From: Nansenia antarctica
Taxonomy: Eukaryota > Chordata > Actinopteri > Argentiniformes > Microstomatidae
Length of the DNA: 64,000 nt
Direction of reading: 5' to 3'
Assembly (NCBI GenBank): GCA_963989245.1
Contig: OZ022345.1
Coordinates: 46,437,493-46,501,492 of the forward strand
Shown here: positions 10,384 to 21,787 of the stretch, piece after piece
How positions within the stretch are numbered: the stretch's first letter is position 1
Layout: each line of letters opens with the position of its first letter
Translations under genes and position numbers: made by a program
Notes under the pieces: generated by a model
Seen by the model: only the letters and a program-made list of their open reading frames with translations
Databases searched by the model: none
Told to the model about the DNA's origin: nothing

Positions 10384-11299
10384 AGCCCCTGCTCGTCGAT
10401 GGAGGGAGCGTGGAGAGAGTCTCAACCCTCCGATTCCTGGGGGTGCACATACAGGATGACCTGTCCTGGAAGACCAACACAGCAGCCATCATCAAGAAGG
10501 CACAACAGCGGCTCTACTTCCTGAGAGTCCTCAGGAAAAACCACATCGGACAGGAGATGCTTGTGACCTTCTACCACTGCGCAGTGGAGAGCATCCTCAC
10601 CTACTGCATCTGCGTGTGGTTCTCCAGCTGCACAGCCGCAGAGAGGAATGCGCTACAGAGAGTCGTGAGATCGGCCCAGTAGATCACCGGCGCCCCCCTC
10701 CCCTCTCTGGAAGAGCTGTACAACACACGCTGCCTCAGGAAGGCCTCCAAGATCTCCAGAGACCCATCCCACCCTGGGTACGAACACTTTGCTCGGCTGC
10801 CCTCGGACAGGCGGTTCAGGACCATGTTCGCAAGGACAAACAGACTGAAGCTCAGCTTCTACCCCAGGGCCATTCAGGCCCTGAACACAGCAAATACCTA
10901 GGTTCTAGGCCCTGGACAATCTAGATAATTTGATGGCAGCTACTAGATTGAAATCAAGTGCTGAAACACAACTATGAACATTTCAAACCTGCAAACTGCG
11001 ACACTTTAAATGAATGTGCAATAACACTATGTGCAATATGACAACCCTCGGGTACATAAGGTTCAGAGATAGGAAATGTTAGAATAGGTATAGCATAGCA
11101 TAGAGTACAGCACAGTGTTTTATTTGTATAGTATAGTATAGTGGATACTAGTGTACATAGCCTTTATTTATGTAAACCAGCTCTTTTCCCTTCTTGTTTT
11201 TAGTTTTTGTTCCTAGCACCGGGGGAGCCCCCCCTCCCAAATTTCGTTGTATGGTACCTGTACTATATCAATGACAATAAAGACCATTCATTCATTCGA
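10384..11299 (+). mobile_element. L2/CR1-like LINE fragment, 3' end (left of FBXO47 block)
   Basis: The plus strand encodes the C-terminal part of a non-LTR retrotransposon ORF2: FLGVHIQDDLSW, then KKAQQRLYFLRVLRK, AERNALQRVVRSAQ, and a LPSLEELYNTRCLRKA-type tail common to L2/CR1-clade elements. An in-frame TAG after VRSAQ breaks it, where the sister copy at 22.4 kb reads AAG. The 3' end is a short UTR with CAATGACAATAAAG followed by an ATTC repeat. It is 5'-truncated and begins abruptly in receptor-array spacer. Not capable of moving on its own. Confidence 0.85.
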
Positions 11300-11340
11300 G
11301 ATGACGGCGCGAGCTGATCGTATTTCGCGGTAGCGCTCCT

Positions 11341-11474
11341 TGGGTGCGTTCGTAAATTTGCTCCGGAACGCACACTGGGTTCAACGTCATAAAGGGACCA
11401 AGTAATTTGATTGGACAACAGGCATTCCATGAGTGCTGATCAGATTTCCAGAGCGTGTTTACGAACGCACCCCT
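11341..11474. mobile_element. Small MITE with GGGTGCGTTCG inverted ends (upstream of FBXO47 copy a)
   Basis: The sequence starts GGGTGCGTTCGTAAA and ends TTTACGAACGCACCC, inverted repeats of about 15 bp enclosing about 105 bp. This fits a small non-autonomous DNA transposon of a sort common in fish (hAT-like by its ends, an inference). The second FBXO47 unit has the same element with its left end at about 15391 and right end at about 16622, split by a 1.1-kb insertion. Confidence 0.6.
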
Positions 11475-11852
11475 TGTTGTTCAGCGAGTGTCCTCGCGAG
11501 GGAGCAGGAACTGTGCAGCACACAAGCTCAATAGCGGCTCGCCAGCTGAGGTAAAACTGTCGGTGACTTTAGTTTAGATATATTATAGTATATTATATTG
11601 TCTCATGTCAGTTGTGTCAATATTTACCTGAACACATAACATCTTGTGAAGGAGCATTTAAAGCTCAGTAAGGCAACAATTTCAAAGGTTTATTGACAAG
11701 TGACATTATCCTCAGCTGGGTAAATTCATGCAGCTATCCTAGCCAGCAACTTTTCAGTTTGTGGCTAACCACCAAGTTTAACTAACTAGCTATTTCCTTT
11801 CGCTTCTAGATCATTTGTGGGACAATAAAGGCTTGACAGTATTCCAGTTATT

Positions 11853-13174
11853 ATGGCGAAAGTGACAAGGAAATTCACGGTGACCCTGACCCACAAGTAT
11901 CACCGCAGACGCCGGCCGTATCCTGTCAGGACCATCACGACCCGCAGCCAGAGTCGTCAGGTTCGGGCCAGCGACTGTTTCTTTGAGCGGCTGGCCCCCG
12001 AGGTCTTTGAGATGATCCTGGACAGACTCTCTGGTGGGTTCTGTTTGCTTTGGACATTTTTCAGGATGGGTGAATTATGATTATTTAGATGAGACATATC
12101 TATGAGGCTGAACTATTCTGATTGAAGCCATTACCATGGGCAGGGTACTAAATGGTCTTAAATATGTATAGCTCCAATGAAGTGCATCTGAATTAATGAG
12201 ATGTTTCTCCCTGCCTCATTGTTTGTTGTGGTAAAGTGTTGCAGATCAGTGTGTTGAGCATGGTGTCCAAGGCCATCAGTCGCTCCATCCTGGGCTATGT
12301 CTCCACTCAGACCTGGAGGAAGAGGAACATCGTACAGGGGTGTCATCACTCCACCATGGTGTCCTCACTAGAACACTACACATCGCTGGGTGAGAGGCTC
12401 CTCAACAGCTTTATTTGATTAATTTACCCTTATTTTACTTAGTTGGTTGGCCAAGAACACACATGTTTATAATAAACTAATATTCAGAGCCACATTATTT
12501 CTGCTGTAATTCTTTATCAGGTAGATAGACCAAAGTATTATTTCTATCTCCTTTCATAGGGGGTCCGATGAGGAAAGCAAGTGGTCCTGGTTGGCAAATA
12601 TAGTCACTATGTTACATTCTTGTTGTTTTTGCTCATTGTTTCAGGTTTATTGTTCAAGAGATATACCCTCTTGTTGCCAACAAAGGATAGGCTAACGTTC
12701 ATATATAGCAAGTTTTCACAGGTAAGACAGAGAGGTGAGGGAGGACAGATGAGGCAATGTTTAGCTGTGTGTGCTCTACAAACATTCTCACATTTCTAAA
12801 CAAACCAAACAGTTGACAACATTGAATAGATTGTTATTTTCTAGTTAACCTTACTTAGACTAACACAGTTGTTACCTCCCACTCAGGTTCCTTGCTTCAT
12901 GATGGAAGAGTGCATTATATCAGTGCAATGCCGAGGCCTCTCCAGCTATGGAGCATTTCTACAGGTGAGAGCCTAGTTACAAAGAACATCAGACAATTTA
13001 ATATCAAAGGCTGAATCCTGTATTGAGATGGTTAATGTTTGACTGACTGACATTGATAGCCGGCTGGCATGAGATGGAGTGTCACAGAGTTTTCAACTTC
13101 CTGTGCGACTTCACAAATGTACCCCGGAAAATCATGTCAGTGGTCACAGGAAAGCCAGGTGAGTGTCTGTCCCT

Positions 13175-13261
<87 letters not shown>

Positions 13262-13832
13262 ACAAAAAGGCTAATTGAAAGAGTGTGAGAGACGTGAGTG
13301 ATCCGTATGTCTTTTTTTCTCCCTCAGGTTCATGTCAGTGGTTGGAGCAACAGATCCGTCTGTTCTGCAGACAGGTTCTGTTGGACCCCTGGAAGAACAG
13401 CAAGGACACTCTGTTCTGGCTGACCCGCATCCTGAAACCCTGGCCCATTGTCAGCCAAGCCCGGCTGCTGTTCATCCTCTACGGACCACTGCTACCAGAC
13501 GGTGAGAGGGACAACATGGGCCTTCTCGGTTTCTACCTTAAAAAAACTGGTTGCACTTTTATATAAATCACTTGTTAGTAATTACATGGTGAAATTCTAA
13601 TGTTAATAATAACAAATGAAATGCTTGTTTTTTGGTTGGCCAGAGTTGCAAGGCAAAGTGTATGTGTAGTGTAAGGGAATGTTCTTTCCAGGTTCGCTAG
13701 ACTGGCAGGAGCAGCGGCGTGCTGGGGTGGCCCAGTCCGACCTGGCCAAGGCTCTCATCCTGCTACACAGCGACCTGGAAGCCAAAGATTGGACCAGCGA
13801 CACCATAATGGCCATCCTGGAGGAGCTCATAG
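11853..13832 (+). pseudogene. fbxo47: FBXO47 copy a: truncated duplicate, exons 1-7 only
   Basis: Seven exon-equivalents match the intact copy b almost base for base: 11853-12033, 12237-12389, 12645-12721, 12887-12964, 13050-13158, 13328-13501 and 13692-13832. They encode the N-terminal basic region, the F-box (LAPEVFEMILDRLS and LSMVSKAISR) and the conserved region with WLTRILKPWPIV and ARLLFILYGP. Two lesions stand out. The acceptor before exon 5 reads CTG instead of CAG at 13047-13049. About 1.55 kb that holds exons 8-10 in copy b is missing at about 14008. Frames of the remaining exons are otherwise open, so decay is recent. A truncated transcript is possible but a full F-box protein is not. 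Confidence 0.85.
13178..13257. repeat. (GA)n microsatellite in FBXO47a intron 5
   Basis: An 80-bp GA tract just after the donor of exon 5. The paralogous intron of copy b carries the same tract but shorter (18324-18388, about 65 bp), so the repeat predates the duplication and has changed length since. Confidence 0.95.
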
Positions 13833-14008
13833 GTAACTGCAGTAGCCCAGAGGACTTGGCAACTTTTAATGATTATATTTTACACACCCAGGAATGGTAG
13901 ACAAACCTTTTACACTCTTTTGTCTGTATACTGTATATACTGTATGTCTGGTCAGTCCACACGTACAGTATGTACCATTACCATAGGATTATAGATTTCA
14001 CTAAGCAA

Positions 14009-15338
14009 TTTTTTTTTTGTTATGTCTTTTATATATTTATCTATATCTATCTATATATCTATATCTATATCTATATATTTACAGTATACGTCTGTGTAAA
14101 CTACTCTTCTGGATAGAGGTGTTCAACTTGTATTGTATTATGGTTATGTATTGATTATACTGTTGTTTCTGTATGAAATATAAAAACACATTTGCAGTAT
14201 AAAGAGTTTATTCTGAATTGTCAATTATGTTAATAGACAGACCAATATACCATTTATTAGAAGTTTAAAGCAAGTCTCTGAGGCTACGTAAGTGGTCAGT
14301 CCTTTTGGTGATACAATAGAAACAATGCAATAGAAACAATGCAAATTGACTTGAGTAAATGCCATTTTAACACATTTGCCAATACAGAAGCTGACTGATT
14401 TAATATGAATAAATATCACAGCATATTTCATGGCATAAAAAACAAGCAGTGACAAATACAATTGAGAAAATGTTTGAGAAGGTAGAACTGTTTTCAACAG
14501 AATATATACAGGCCATGCCCACATTTGAAAGCACACTTAAGTGATTTTACCAATGAATTCAATGCTGTGACCATGTTCACAATGGTCCATGTTCACAGTA
14601 AGTTGCTCAGCAGAACTTGACATCACACCTGGGTAGTGGTGGTCTAGTGGATAGTGAGTTGGACTTGTGATCGGAAGGTTGTGAGTTCAAATCCCGCCTG
14701 AAGCCACACCACTACTAGTGTGCCCTTGGGTAAGGCACTTAGCCCTCAGTTACTCCAGGGGGAATGTCCCTGTAATTCGTAATTGTAAGTCGCTTTGGAT
14801 AAAAGCGTCTGCTAAATGGCAAAATTAATTAAATTAAAATTACCTGGGGAATTGGCGTAGAAGGGAACAACTTAACTACCATGCACCAGATATGTACTGT
14901 AAATACAACACCAATGAACACTTCCCCTCTCAAAAAACACAGAATGAACACGAGTGGTACCCTATGTACTACCTTATTGTATATACTTGCTAGATACTGT
15001 AGTAGTTATTGGATGTCCACGAGGCATCATTTGCATTATCATCAATTAGCCGATCACAAATGTTAACAATGAATATCTCCTGAAGACAGATGGATAGCCT
15101 GGGTAAATTAGGCTGTAAACCTACATATCGATCTATAGTAGTCTAATTGCCTAGATATACAATAGATGACATCTATATTATTTCATACAAGTCACACTCT
15201 CTCACCTTAAAGCTACAGCATTAATTTACATTAAACTATTGTCAGAAGTTGACGAAATGACTTCAGTTGTGAATGAGATTCAACAGCAAATAAAGAGTCG
15301 AATATTATTATTATTATTATTAGTGATGTTTACTTTTG
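14009..15338. repeat. FBXO47 3' flank, unit a (duplicated at 20690-21787)
   Basis: This stretch downstream of the broken copy matches the sequence downstream of FBXO47b nearly base for base, apart from a SINE present only here. It includes TATC/TATA-rich sequence and an ATT repeat near 15305. A 103-residue minus-strand frame (14225-14536) is preserved in both copies, but only because the DNA was copied; I see no domain in it. No gene is supported. Confidence 0.7.
14633..14841 (+). mobile_element. tRNA-derived SINE with 6-bp target duplication
   Basis: Flanked by ACCTGG at 14627-14632 and 14842-14847. The head contains Pol III promoter-like boxes (GTGGTCTAGTGG and GGTTGTGAGTTCAAATCCC) as in tRNA genes. 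The tail is the fish motif GTAAGTCGCTTTGGATAAAA then GCGTCTGCTAAATG, ending in an A/T-rich run. The matching site in the paralogous flank (21280-21300) is empty and carries a single ACCTGG, so insertion followed the duplication. Confidence 0.92.
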
Positions 15339-15430
15339 GAGCGAGATGATGCAGCGCGAGCTGATCGTATTTCGCGGTAGCGCTCCTTGGGTGCGTTCGT
15401 ACATTTGCTCTGAGAGCGCCGGAACTCTAT

Positions 15431-15733
15431 CCGCTTGTTAAGTCGTGACGTGTTTCCGGGGCCAACGTTGGCTGAGGCGTTGTCTTCGAAATGGAGAAAT
15501 AATAATAATAATAAATTATATTTATATAGCGCTTTTCCGAGGCTCAAAGACGCTGACAATATGGAGAAAACGGGAAAGTGCTGTGTCCCTTGTTGTATGA
15601 ATAGATCCGAGTCTAAAAAACGATTAAACTGTCATTCTACCGCTGTAGTTAACAGGTACTCTGGTGCGGGGAATTTCTGGTTTGAACCCGGAAATGGCTA
15701 AACGTCACTTTTGACGTCAGACTTAACAAGCGG
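15431..15733 (+). mobile_element. Small element with 14-bp TIRs and a THAP-like start codon region (P-element-like?)
   Basis: The ends are CCGCTTGTTAAGTC (15431-15444) and its exact inverse (15720-15733), flanked by ACTCTAT and ATTCTAT, an imperfect 7-bp duplication. Between them a plus-strand frame begins at 15561 with MEKTGKCCVPCCMNRSESKK, which resembles the start of a THAP zinc finger (C..C near the N-terminus followed by N-R). THAP fingers head the P-element transposases of fish. It also holds an (ATA)n stretch and a TATATAGCGCTTTTC motif seen at LINE tails. Too short to encode a transposase. The family assignment is tentative. Confidence 0.5.
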
Positions 15734-16075
15734 ATTCTATGAGTGTTTACCTTTCTCCAACCCAAACCCGTAGCTGTTTAATCCAATGACTGGTCAGGTG
15801 ACCGCTTTGTTGTTTGAATCCCAGATTGCCGCCTACCATGTCCTATACATCTGCACCAACCAACACTGGACATCAATATCAATCAATTTAACATCCATTC
15901 GATATTTAAAACTGCCACATTTTACATACTGTACATGTTCAGTATTGTTCTTCTGTTCCCGAAATTGTGCATTGGACATTGTCAAGCAGAAATCTATCAG
16001 TTTCCCCACTTCTTAGAATGAAAGCTTGTTGCCAGATAAATAAATATAGTGGTAATGCAGCTCTACCCTGCATTA

Positions 16076-16133
16076 CCCCCCCCCCCCCCAGACAATGTTC
16101 CTGGTCAGCCCCCCCCCCCCCCCCCCCCCCCCC
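16076..16133. repeat. Two poly-C runs (14 and 25 C)
   Basis: C-runs at 16076-16089 and 16109-16133, so the minus strand holds long G-runs that could form quadruplexes. They lie about 0.9 kb upstream of the FBXO47b start codon. Long homopolymers are also the places where assemblies err most. Confidence 0.9.
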
Positions 16134-16140
16134 AGACAAC

Positions 16141-16522
16141 GACACTTTGACACAAGCTCCGCCCACTTTGACTTAAGCTCCGCCCACGTTTACTTAAGCT
16201 CCGCCCACTTTGACTTAAGCTCCGCCCACTCTCCATACCTCTCCAGTGTTTAAACAGTGTTCCACAGAGCTCCATACCTCTCCAATGTTTAAACAGTGTT
16301 CCACAGAGCTCCATACCTCTCCAGTGTTTAACCAGTGTTCCACAGAGCTCCATACCTCTCCAGTATTTAAACAGTGTCCCACAGAGCTCCATACCTCTCC
16401 AGATCAGTGTTTAAACAGTGTCTCACAGAGCTCCATACCTCTCCAGATCAGTGTTTAAACAGTGTCCCACAGAGCTCCATACCTCTCCAGATCAGTGTTT
16501 AATCCATACCTCTCCAGTATTT
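16141..16522. repeat. Compound minisatellite upstream of FBXO47b
   Basis: Two tandem families follow each other. First come about four copies of a unit with ACTTAAGCTCCGCCCAC (16145-16229). Then come about seven copies of a 39-47 bp unit containing CTCCATACCTCTCCAG and GTTTAAACAGTG (16230-16520). The longer units carry an extra ATCAG. Both sit in the insertion that splits the small MITE in front of FBXO47b. Confidence 0.88.
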
Positions 16523-17007
16523 AAACAGTTCAACGTCATAAAGGGACCAAGTAATTTGATTGGACAACAGGCATTCCATGAGTGCTGATCAGATTTCCAG
16601 AGCGTATTTACGAACGCACCCCTTGTTGTTCAGCGAGTGTCCTCGCGAGGGAGCAGGAACTGTGCACCACACAAGCTCAATAGCGGCTCGCCGGCTGAGG
16701 TAAAACTGTTTGTGACTTTAGTTTAGATATATTATAGTTTATTATTATATTGTCTCATGTCAGTGGTGTCAATATTTACCTGAACACATAACAGCATGTG
16801 AAGGAGCATTTAAAGCTCAGTAAGGCAACAATTTCAAAGGTTTATTGACAAGTGCCATTTCCTCAGCTGGGTAAGGCTTACGGTGTACTTACTCTAGCTA
16901 GCAACTTTTCAGTTTGTGGCTAACCACCAAGTTTAACTAAGTAGCTATTTCCTTTCGCTTCTAGATTATCTGTGGGACAATAAAGGCTTGACAGTATTCC
17001 AGTTATT

Positions 17008-18320
17008 ATGGCGAAAGTGACAAGGAAACTCACGGTGACCCACAAGTATCACCGCAGACGCCGGCCGTATCCCGTCAGGACCATGACCACCCGCAGTCAG
17101 AGTCGTCAGGTTCGGGCCAGCGACTGTTTCTTTGAATGGCTGGCCCCCGAGGTCTTTGAGATGATCCTGGACAGACTCTCTGGTGGGTTCTGTTTGCTTT
17201 GGACATTTTTCAGGATGGGTGAATTATGATTATTTAGATGAGACATATCTATGAGGCTGAACTATTCTGATTGAAGCCGTTACCAGGGGCAGGGTACTAA
17301 ATTGCATAAATATATAGCTCCAATGACGTGCATCTGAATTAATGAGATGTTTCTCCCTGCCTCATTGTTTGTTGTGGTAAAGTGTTGCAGATCAGTGTGT
17401 TGAGCATGGTGTCCAAGGCCATCAGTCGCCACATCATGGGCTATGTCTCCACTCAGACCTGGAGGAAGAGGAACATCGTACAGGGGTGTCATCACTCCAC
17501 CGAGGTGTCCTCACTAGAACACTACACATCGCTGGGTGAGAGGCTCCTCAACAGCTTTATTTGATTAATTTACCTTTATTTTACTTAGTTGGTTGGCCAA
17601 GAACACACATGTTTATAATAAACTAATATTCAGAGCCACATTATTTCTGCTGTAATTCTTTATCAGGTAGATAGACCAAAGTATTATTTCTATCTCCTTT
17701 CATAGGGGTTCCGATGAGGAAAGCAAGTGGTCCTGGTTGGCAAATATAGTCACTATGTTACATTCTTGTTTTTTTTGCTCATTGTTTCAGGTTTATTGTT
17801 CAAGAGATGTACCCTCTCGCTGCCAACAAAGGATAGGCTAACGTTCATATATAGCAAGTTTTCACAGGTAAGACAGAGAGGTGAGGGAGGACAGATGAGG
17901 CAATGTTTAGCTGTGTGTGCTCTACAAACATTCTCACATTTCTAAACAAACCAAACAGTTGACAACATTGAATAGATTGTTATTTTCTAGTTAACCTTAC
18001 TTAGACTAACACAGTTGTTACCTCCCACTCAGGTTCCTTGCTTCATGATGGAAGAGTGCATTATATCAGTGCAATGCCGAGGCCTCTCCAGCTATGGAGC
18101 GTTTCTACAGGTGAGAGCCTAGTTACAAAGAACATCAGACAATTTAATATCAAAGGCTGAATCCTGTATTGAGATGGTTAATGTTTGACTGACAGACATT
18201 GATAGCCGGCTGGCATGAGATGGAGTGTCACAGAGTTTTCAACTTCCTGTGCGACTTCACAAATCTACCCCGGAAAATCATGTCAGTGGTCACAGGAAAG
18301 CCAGGTGAGTGTCTGTCCCT

Positions 18321-18393
<73 letters not shown>

Positions 18394-20641
18394 ACAAAAA
18401 GGCTAATTGAAAGAGTGTGAGAGACGTGAGTGATCCGTATGTCTTTTTTTCTCCCTCAGGTTCATGTCAGTGGTTGGAGCAACAGATCCGTCTGTTCTGC
18501 AGACAGGTTCTGTTGGACCCCTGGAAGAACAGCAAGGACACTCTGTTCTGGCTGACCCGCATCCTGAAACCCTGGCCCATTGTCAGCCAAGCCCGGCTGC
18601 TGTTCATCCTCTACGGACCACTGCTACCAGACGGTGAGAGGGACAACATGGGCCTTCTCGGTTTCTACCTTTAAAAAACTGGTTGCACTTTTATATAAAT
18701 CACTTGTTAGTAATTACATGGTGAAATTCTAATGTTAATAATAACAAATGAAATGCTTGTTTTTTGGTTGGCAAGAGTTGCAAGGCAAAGTGTATGTGTA
18801 GTGTAAGGGAATGTTCTTTCCAGGTTCGCTAGACTGGCAGGAGCAGCGGCGTGCTGGGGTGGCCCAGTGGGACCTGGCCAAGGCTCTCATCCTGCTACAC
18901 AGCGACCTGGAAGCCAAAGATTGGACCAGCGACACCATAATGGCCATCCTGGAGGAGCTCATAGGTAACTGCAGTAGCTCAGAGGACTTGGCAGCTTTTA
19001 ATGATTATATTTTACACACCCAGGAATGGTAGACAAACCTTTTACACTCTTTTGTCTGTATACTGTATATACTGTATGTCTGGTCAGTCCACACGTACAG
19101 TATGTACCATTACCATAGGATTATAGATTTCACTAAGCAAATGGTGAGTGCACCATCATGTGTGATGATGACTGATGTATAGATGATTCACTTACCTTAA
19201 GCCTGGTACACATATAAGGATTTTCTGATTATCTGAGAAGGACCCCACACATTAAGATAAAAAATCATGGATTGAACAGTCTTGATCGTATTGTGTGTGG
19301 TGTGCTCCAATATACAACCACATGCATAAAGATCTGTCCTCCGACAGTCTGGAGTCTCGCGTGAACAGGGTAGTAGTACCCTGACTGACCTGTAGAGGCA
19401 GCCATGTGCTACAGGGAAAATAAAGTGCAGAAGAACGAAAAGAAGAAGACGCGTCAGTCAGCTGGCTTCTTGAGTGGCTACATTCCATTCCACGTCACAA
19501 TAGGACTTGGGAGTTGTCAGTTTTGACCACAGACAATAAGACTTTTGATCGTAAATATTGAACACGTTTAATATTTACGATCGTCGGCCCGACCATTTTC
19601 CGAGCAGATTGTCGGGAGAAATTGACTCTTAACACACCTCACACCACAGGATAATCTTGTAGGATAATCTTTAGAGCCATCCGATAATCGGGCGTTTGCT
19701 GTCCTTGGTCGGAAGGGGGGAAATCGGGCCAAAATCGGCCAGATTATCTTTATGTGTGTACCGGGCATGCGATAAATGTACTTCGCTTGTAAGTCTCTTT
19801 GGATAAAGGCGTCTGCTAAATGTCAAAAATGTTAATGTAAAGTGTGAATGCTGTGTGTATGAATGACAGTTGTTTTGTTTTGTGCTGGTTCTGTTGGCCT
19901 CCAGTCCTCCCCCAGGCATGGCACATGGAGAATGTGGCTCGTCTGTTGTTCCTGTGTGGGAACAGCGTGTGCTCCCTCGTGCTGGCCAGCAAGGCCCTCA
20001 ATGGACGCCTGTTTGAGATCTCACGACTGTGTACCTCGTACTGGTCAGTCACTGCTGCTAAATAACTTTATTATCTGCTCTAGGGTTCCGGTATCTTTTA
20101 ACCTAAGAGACACATTTCCCCCATTTTGTGCCCACTTAACGGAAGGTACTGCCTGAACCGGCCTGAGCTACTGACATTTCTGGTTCCCCCTCTCAGGTGT
20201 GTGAGAAGGACGGGTACTCCATGAACTGGTCCGTCAAGATGGTGCAGCAGGTGTGTGAGGTGTTCTCCTCCTCTGCTGACAAGTGGTCCTACATCCAGGC
20301 CGTGGAAAACATGTTCTCAGACGTTGCCATGGAGATGTACGAGATTATGGCGGCTGGTGAGTTGTTATAGGCACTTAGACTATCGTATCAGATCAGGGTC
20401 CAGATTCCTTCAAGCTTTGTAGCACTAAAATAATCTTAAAGTTAAGGGCATATTATTTGGGAACACATTAATAGAAAAACAGTTAAAATAAGTAGACATA
20501 TGCGGATTTCTAACTGTCAACGATCTTGTCACAGATAACCATCAAGAAGACTTTGAGATCTTCCAGAGCTTCTGCAGCCTCCTCAACGCCAGTGCTCACT
20601 TCCACACTGTGATGCTCAACATGTTACTCACAAAAGAGTGA
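17008..20641 (+). CDS. fbxo47: FBXO47, F-box only protein 47, copy b (complete)
   Basis: Ten exons: 17008-17182, 17383-17535, 17791-17867, 18033-18110, 18196-18304, 18460-18633, 18824-18964, 19905-20047, 20197-20356 and 20535-20641. They join to 1317 nt (438 residues plus TGA), close to the 452 residues of human FBXO47. The F-box lies at about residues 41-85. Conserved blocks include LLFKRC, WLTRILKPWPIV, LASKALNGR, a WSVKMVQQVCEVFS-like stretch and the HFHTVMLNMLL end. F-box proteins are substrate adaptors of SCF ubiquitin ligases; FBXO47 in vertebrates is linked to meiotic chromosome synapsis in germ cells (family knowledge). Exon 2 uses the acceptor GGTAAAG, which fits the family alignment. 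Exon 8 ends at a weak donor (TCA|GTCACT), the least certain boundary. A 0.9-kb insertion lies in intron 7. Confidence 0.92.
19199..19770. mobile_element. Non-autonomous DNA transposon in FBXO47b intron 7
   Basis: Imperfect inverted ends of about 40 bp: GCCTGGTACACATATAAGGA on the left and, read in reverse, GCCCGGTACACACATAAAGA on the right. The interior has no coding capacity. It is followed at 19790-19830 by a SINE-type tail (CTTTGGATAAAGGCGTCTGC). I could not define a target duplication, so the superfamily is left open. Confidence 0.6.
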
Positions 20642-20689
20642 GATCGAGATCGATGTTCTGTCTTTGATTGTAATCTTTGAGAATTATAG

Positions 20690-21787
20690 TTTTTTTTGTT
20701 ATGTCTTTTATATATTCATCTATATCTATCTATATATATATATATATATATTTACAGTATACGTCTGTGTAAACTACTCTTCTATTGTATTATGGTTATG
20801 TATTTATTATACTGTTGTTTCTGTATTAAATATAAAAACACATTTGCAGTATAAAGAGTTTATTCTGAATTGTCAATTATGTTAATAGACAGACCAATAT
20901 ACCATTTATTAGAAGTTTAAAGCAAGTCTCTGAGGCTACGTAAGTGGTCAGTCCTTTTGGTGATACAATAGAAACAATGCAATAGAAACAATGCAAATTG
21001 ACTTGAGTAAATGCCATTTTAACACATTTGCCAATACAGAAGCTGACTGATTTAATATGAATAAATATCACAGCATATTTCATGGCATAAAAAACAAGCA
21101 GTGACAAATACAATTGAGAAAATGTTTGAGAAGGTAGAACTGTTTTCAACAGAATACATACAGTATATACAGGCCATGCCCACATTTGAAAGCACACTTA
21201 AGTGATTTTACCAATGAATTCAATGCTGTGACCATGTTCACAATGGTCCATGTTCACAGTAAGTTGCTCAGCAGAACTTGACATCACACCTGGGGAATTG
21301 GCGTAGAAGGGAACAACTTAACTACCATGCACCAGATATGTACTGTAAATACAACACCAATGAACACTTCCCCTCTCAAAAAACACAGAATGAACACGAG
21401 TGGTACCCTATGTACTACCTTATTGTATATACTTGCTAGATACTGTATGTAGTTATTGGATGTCCACGAGGCATCATTTGCATTATCATCAATTAGCCGA
21501 TCACAAATGTTAACAATGAATATCTCCTGAAGACAGATGGATAGCCTGGGTAAATTAGGCTGTAAACCTACATATCGATCTATAGTAGTCTAATTGCCTA
21601 GATATACAATAGATCGACATCTATATTATTTCATACAAGTCACACTCTCTCACCTTAAGGCTACAGCATTAATTTACATTAAACTATTGTCAGAAGTTGA
21701 CGAAATGACTTCAGTTGTGAATGAGATTCAACAGCAAATAAAGAGTCGAATATTATTATTATTATTATTAGTGATGTTTACTTTTGG
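20690..21787. repeat. FBXO47 3' flank, unit b
   Basis: Paralog of 14009-15338 without the SINE. It starts with the last-exon trailer, including TATATC-rich sequence and an ATTAAA near 20825 that could serve as a polyadenylation signal for FBXO47b. It ends with the ATT repeat and GTGATGTTTACTTTTGG, after which LINE sequence begins instead of another FBXO47 unit. Confidence 0.7.

Noticed and set aside
14225..14536. 103-codon minus-strand frame present in both FBXO47 flanks
   Set aside because: The two copies come from a recent DNA duplication, so shared openness says nothing about function. No domain, and the composition is that of AT-rich non-coding DNA.
14640..14710. tRNA-like sequence considered as a real tRNA gene
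   Set aside because: A and B box-like parts are present, but no cloverleaf 3' half follows. It is the head of a SINE with target duplication and a LINE-type tail.
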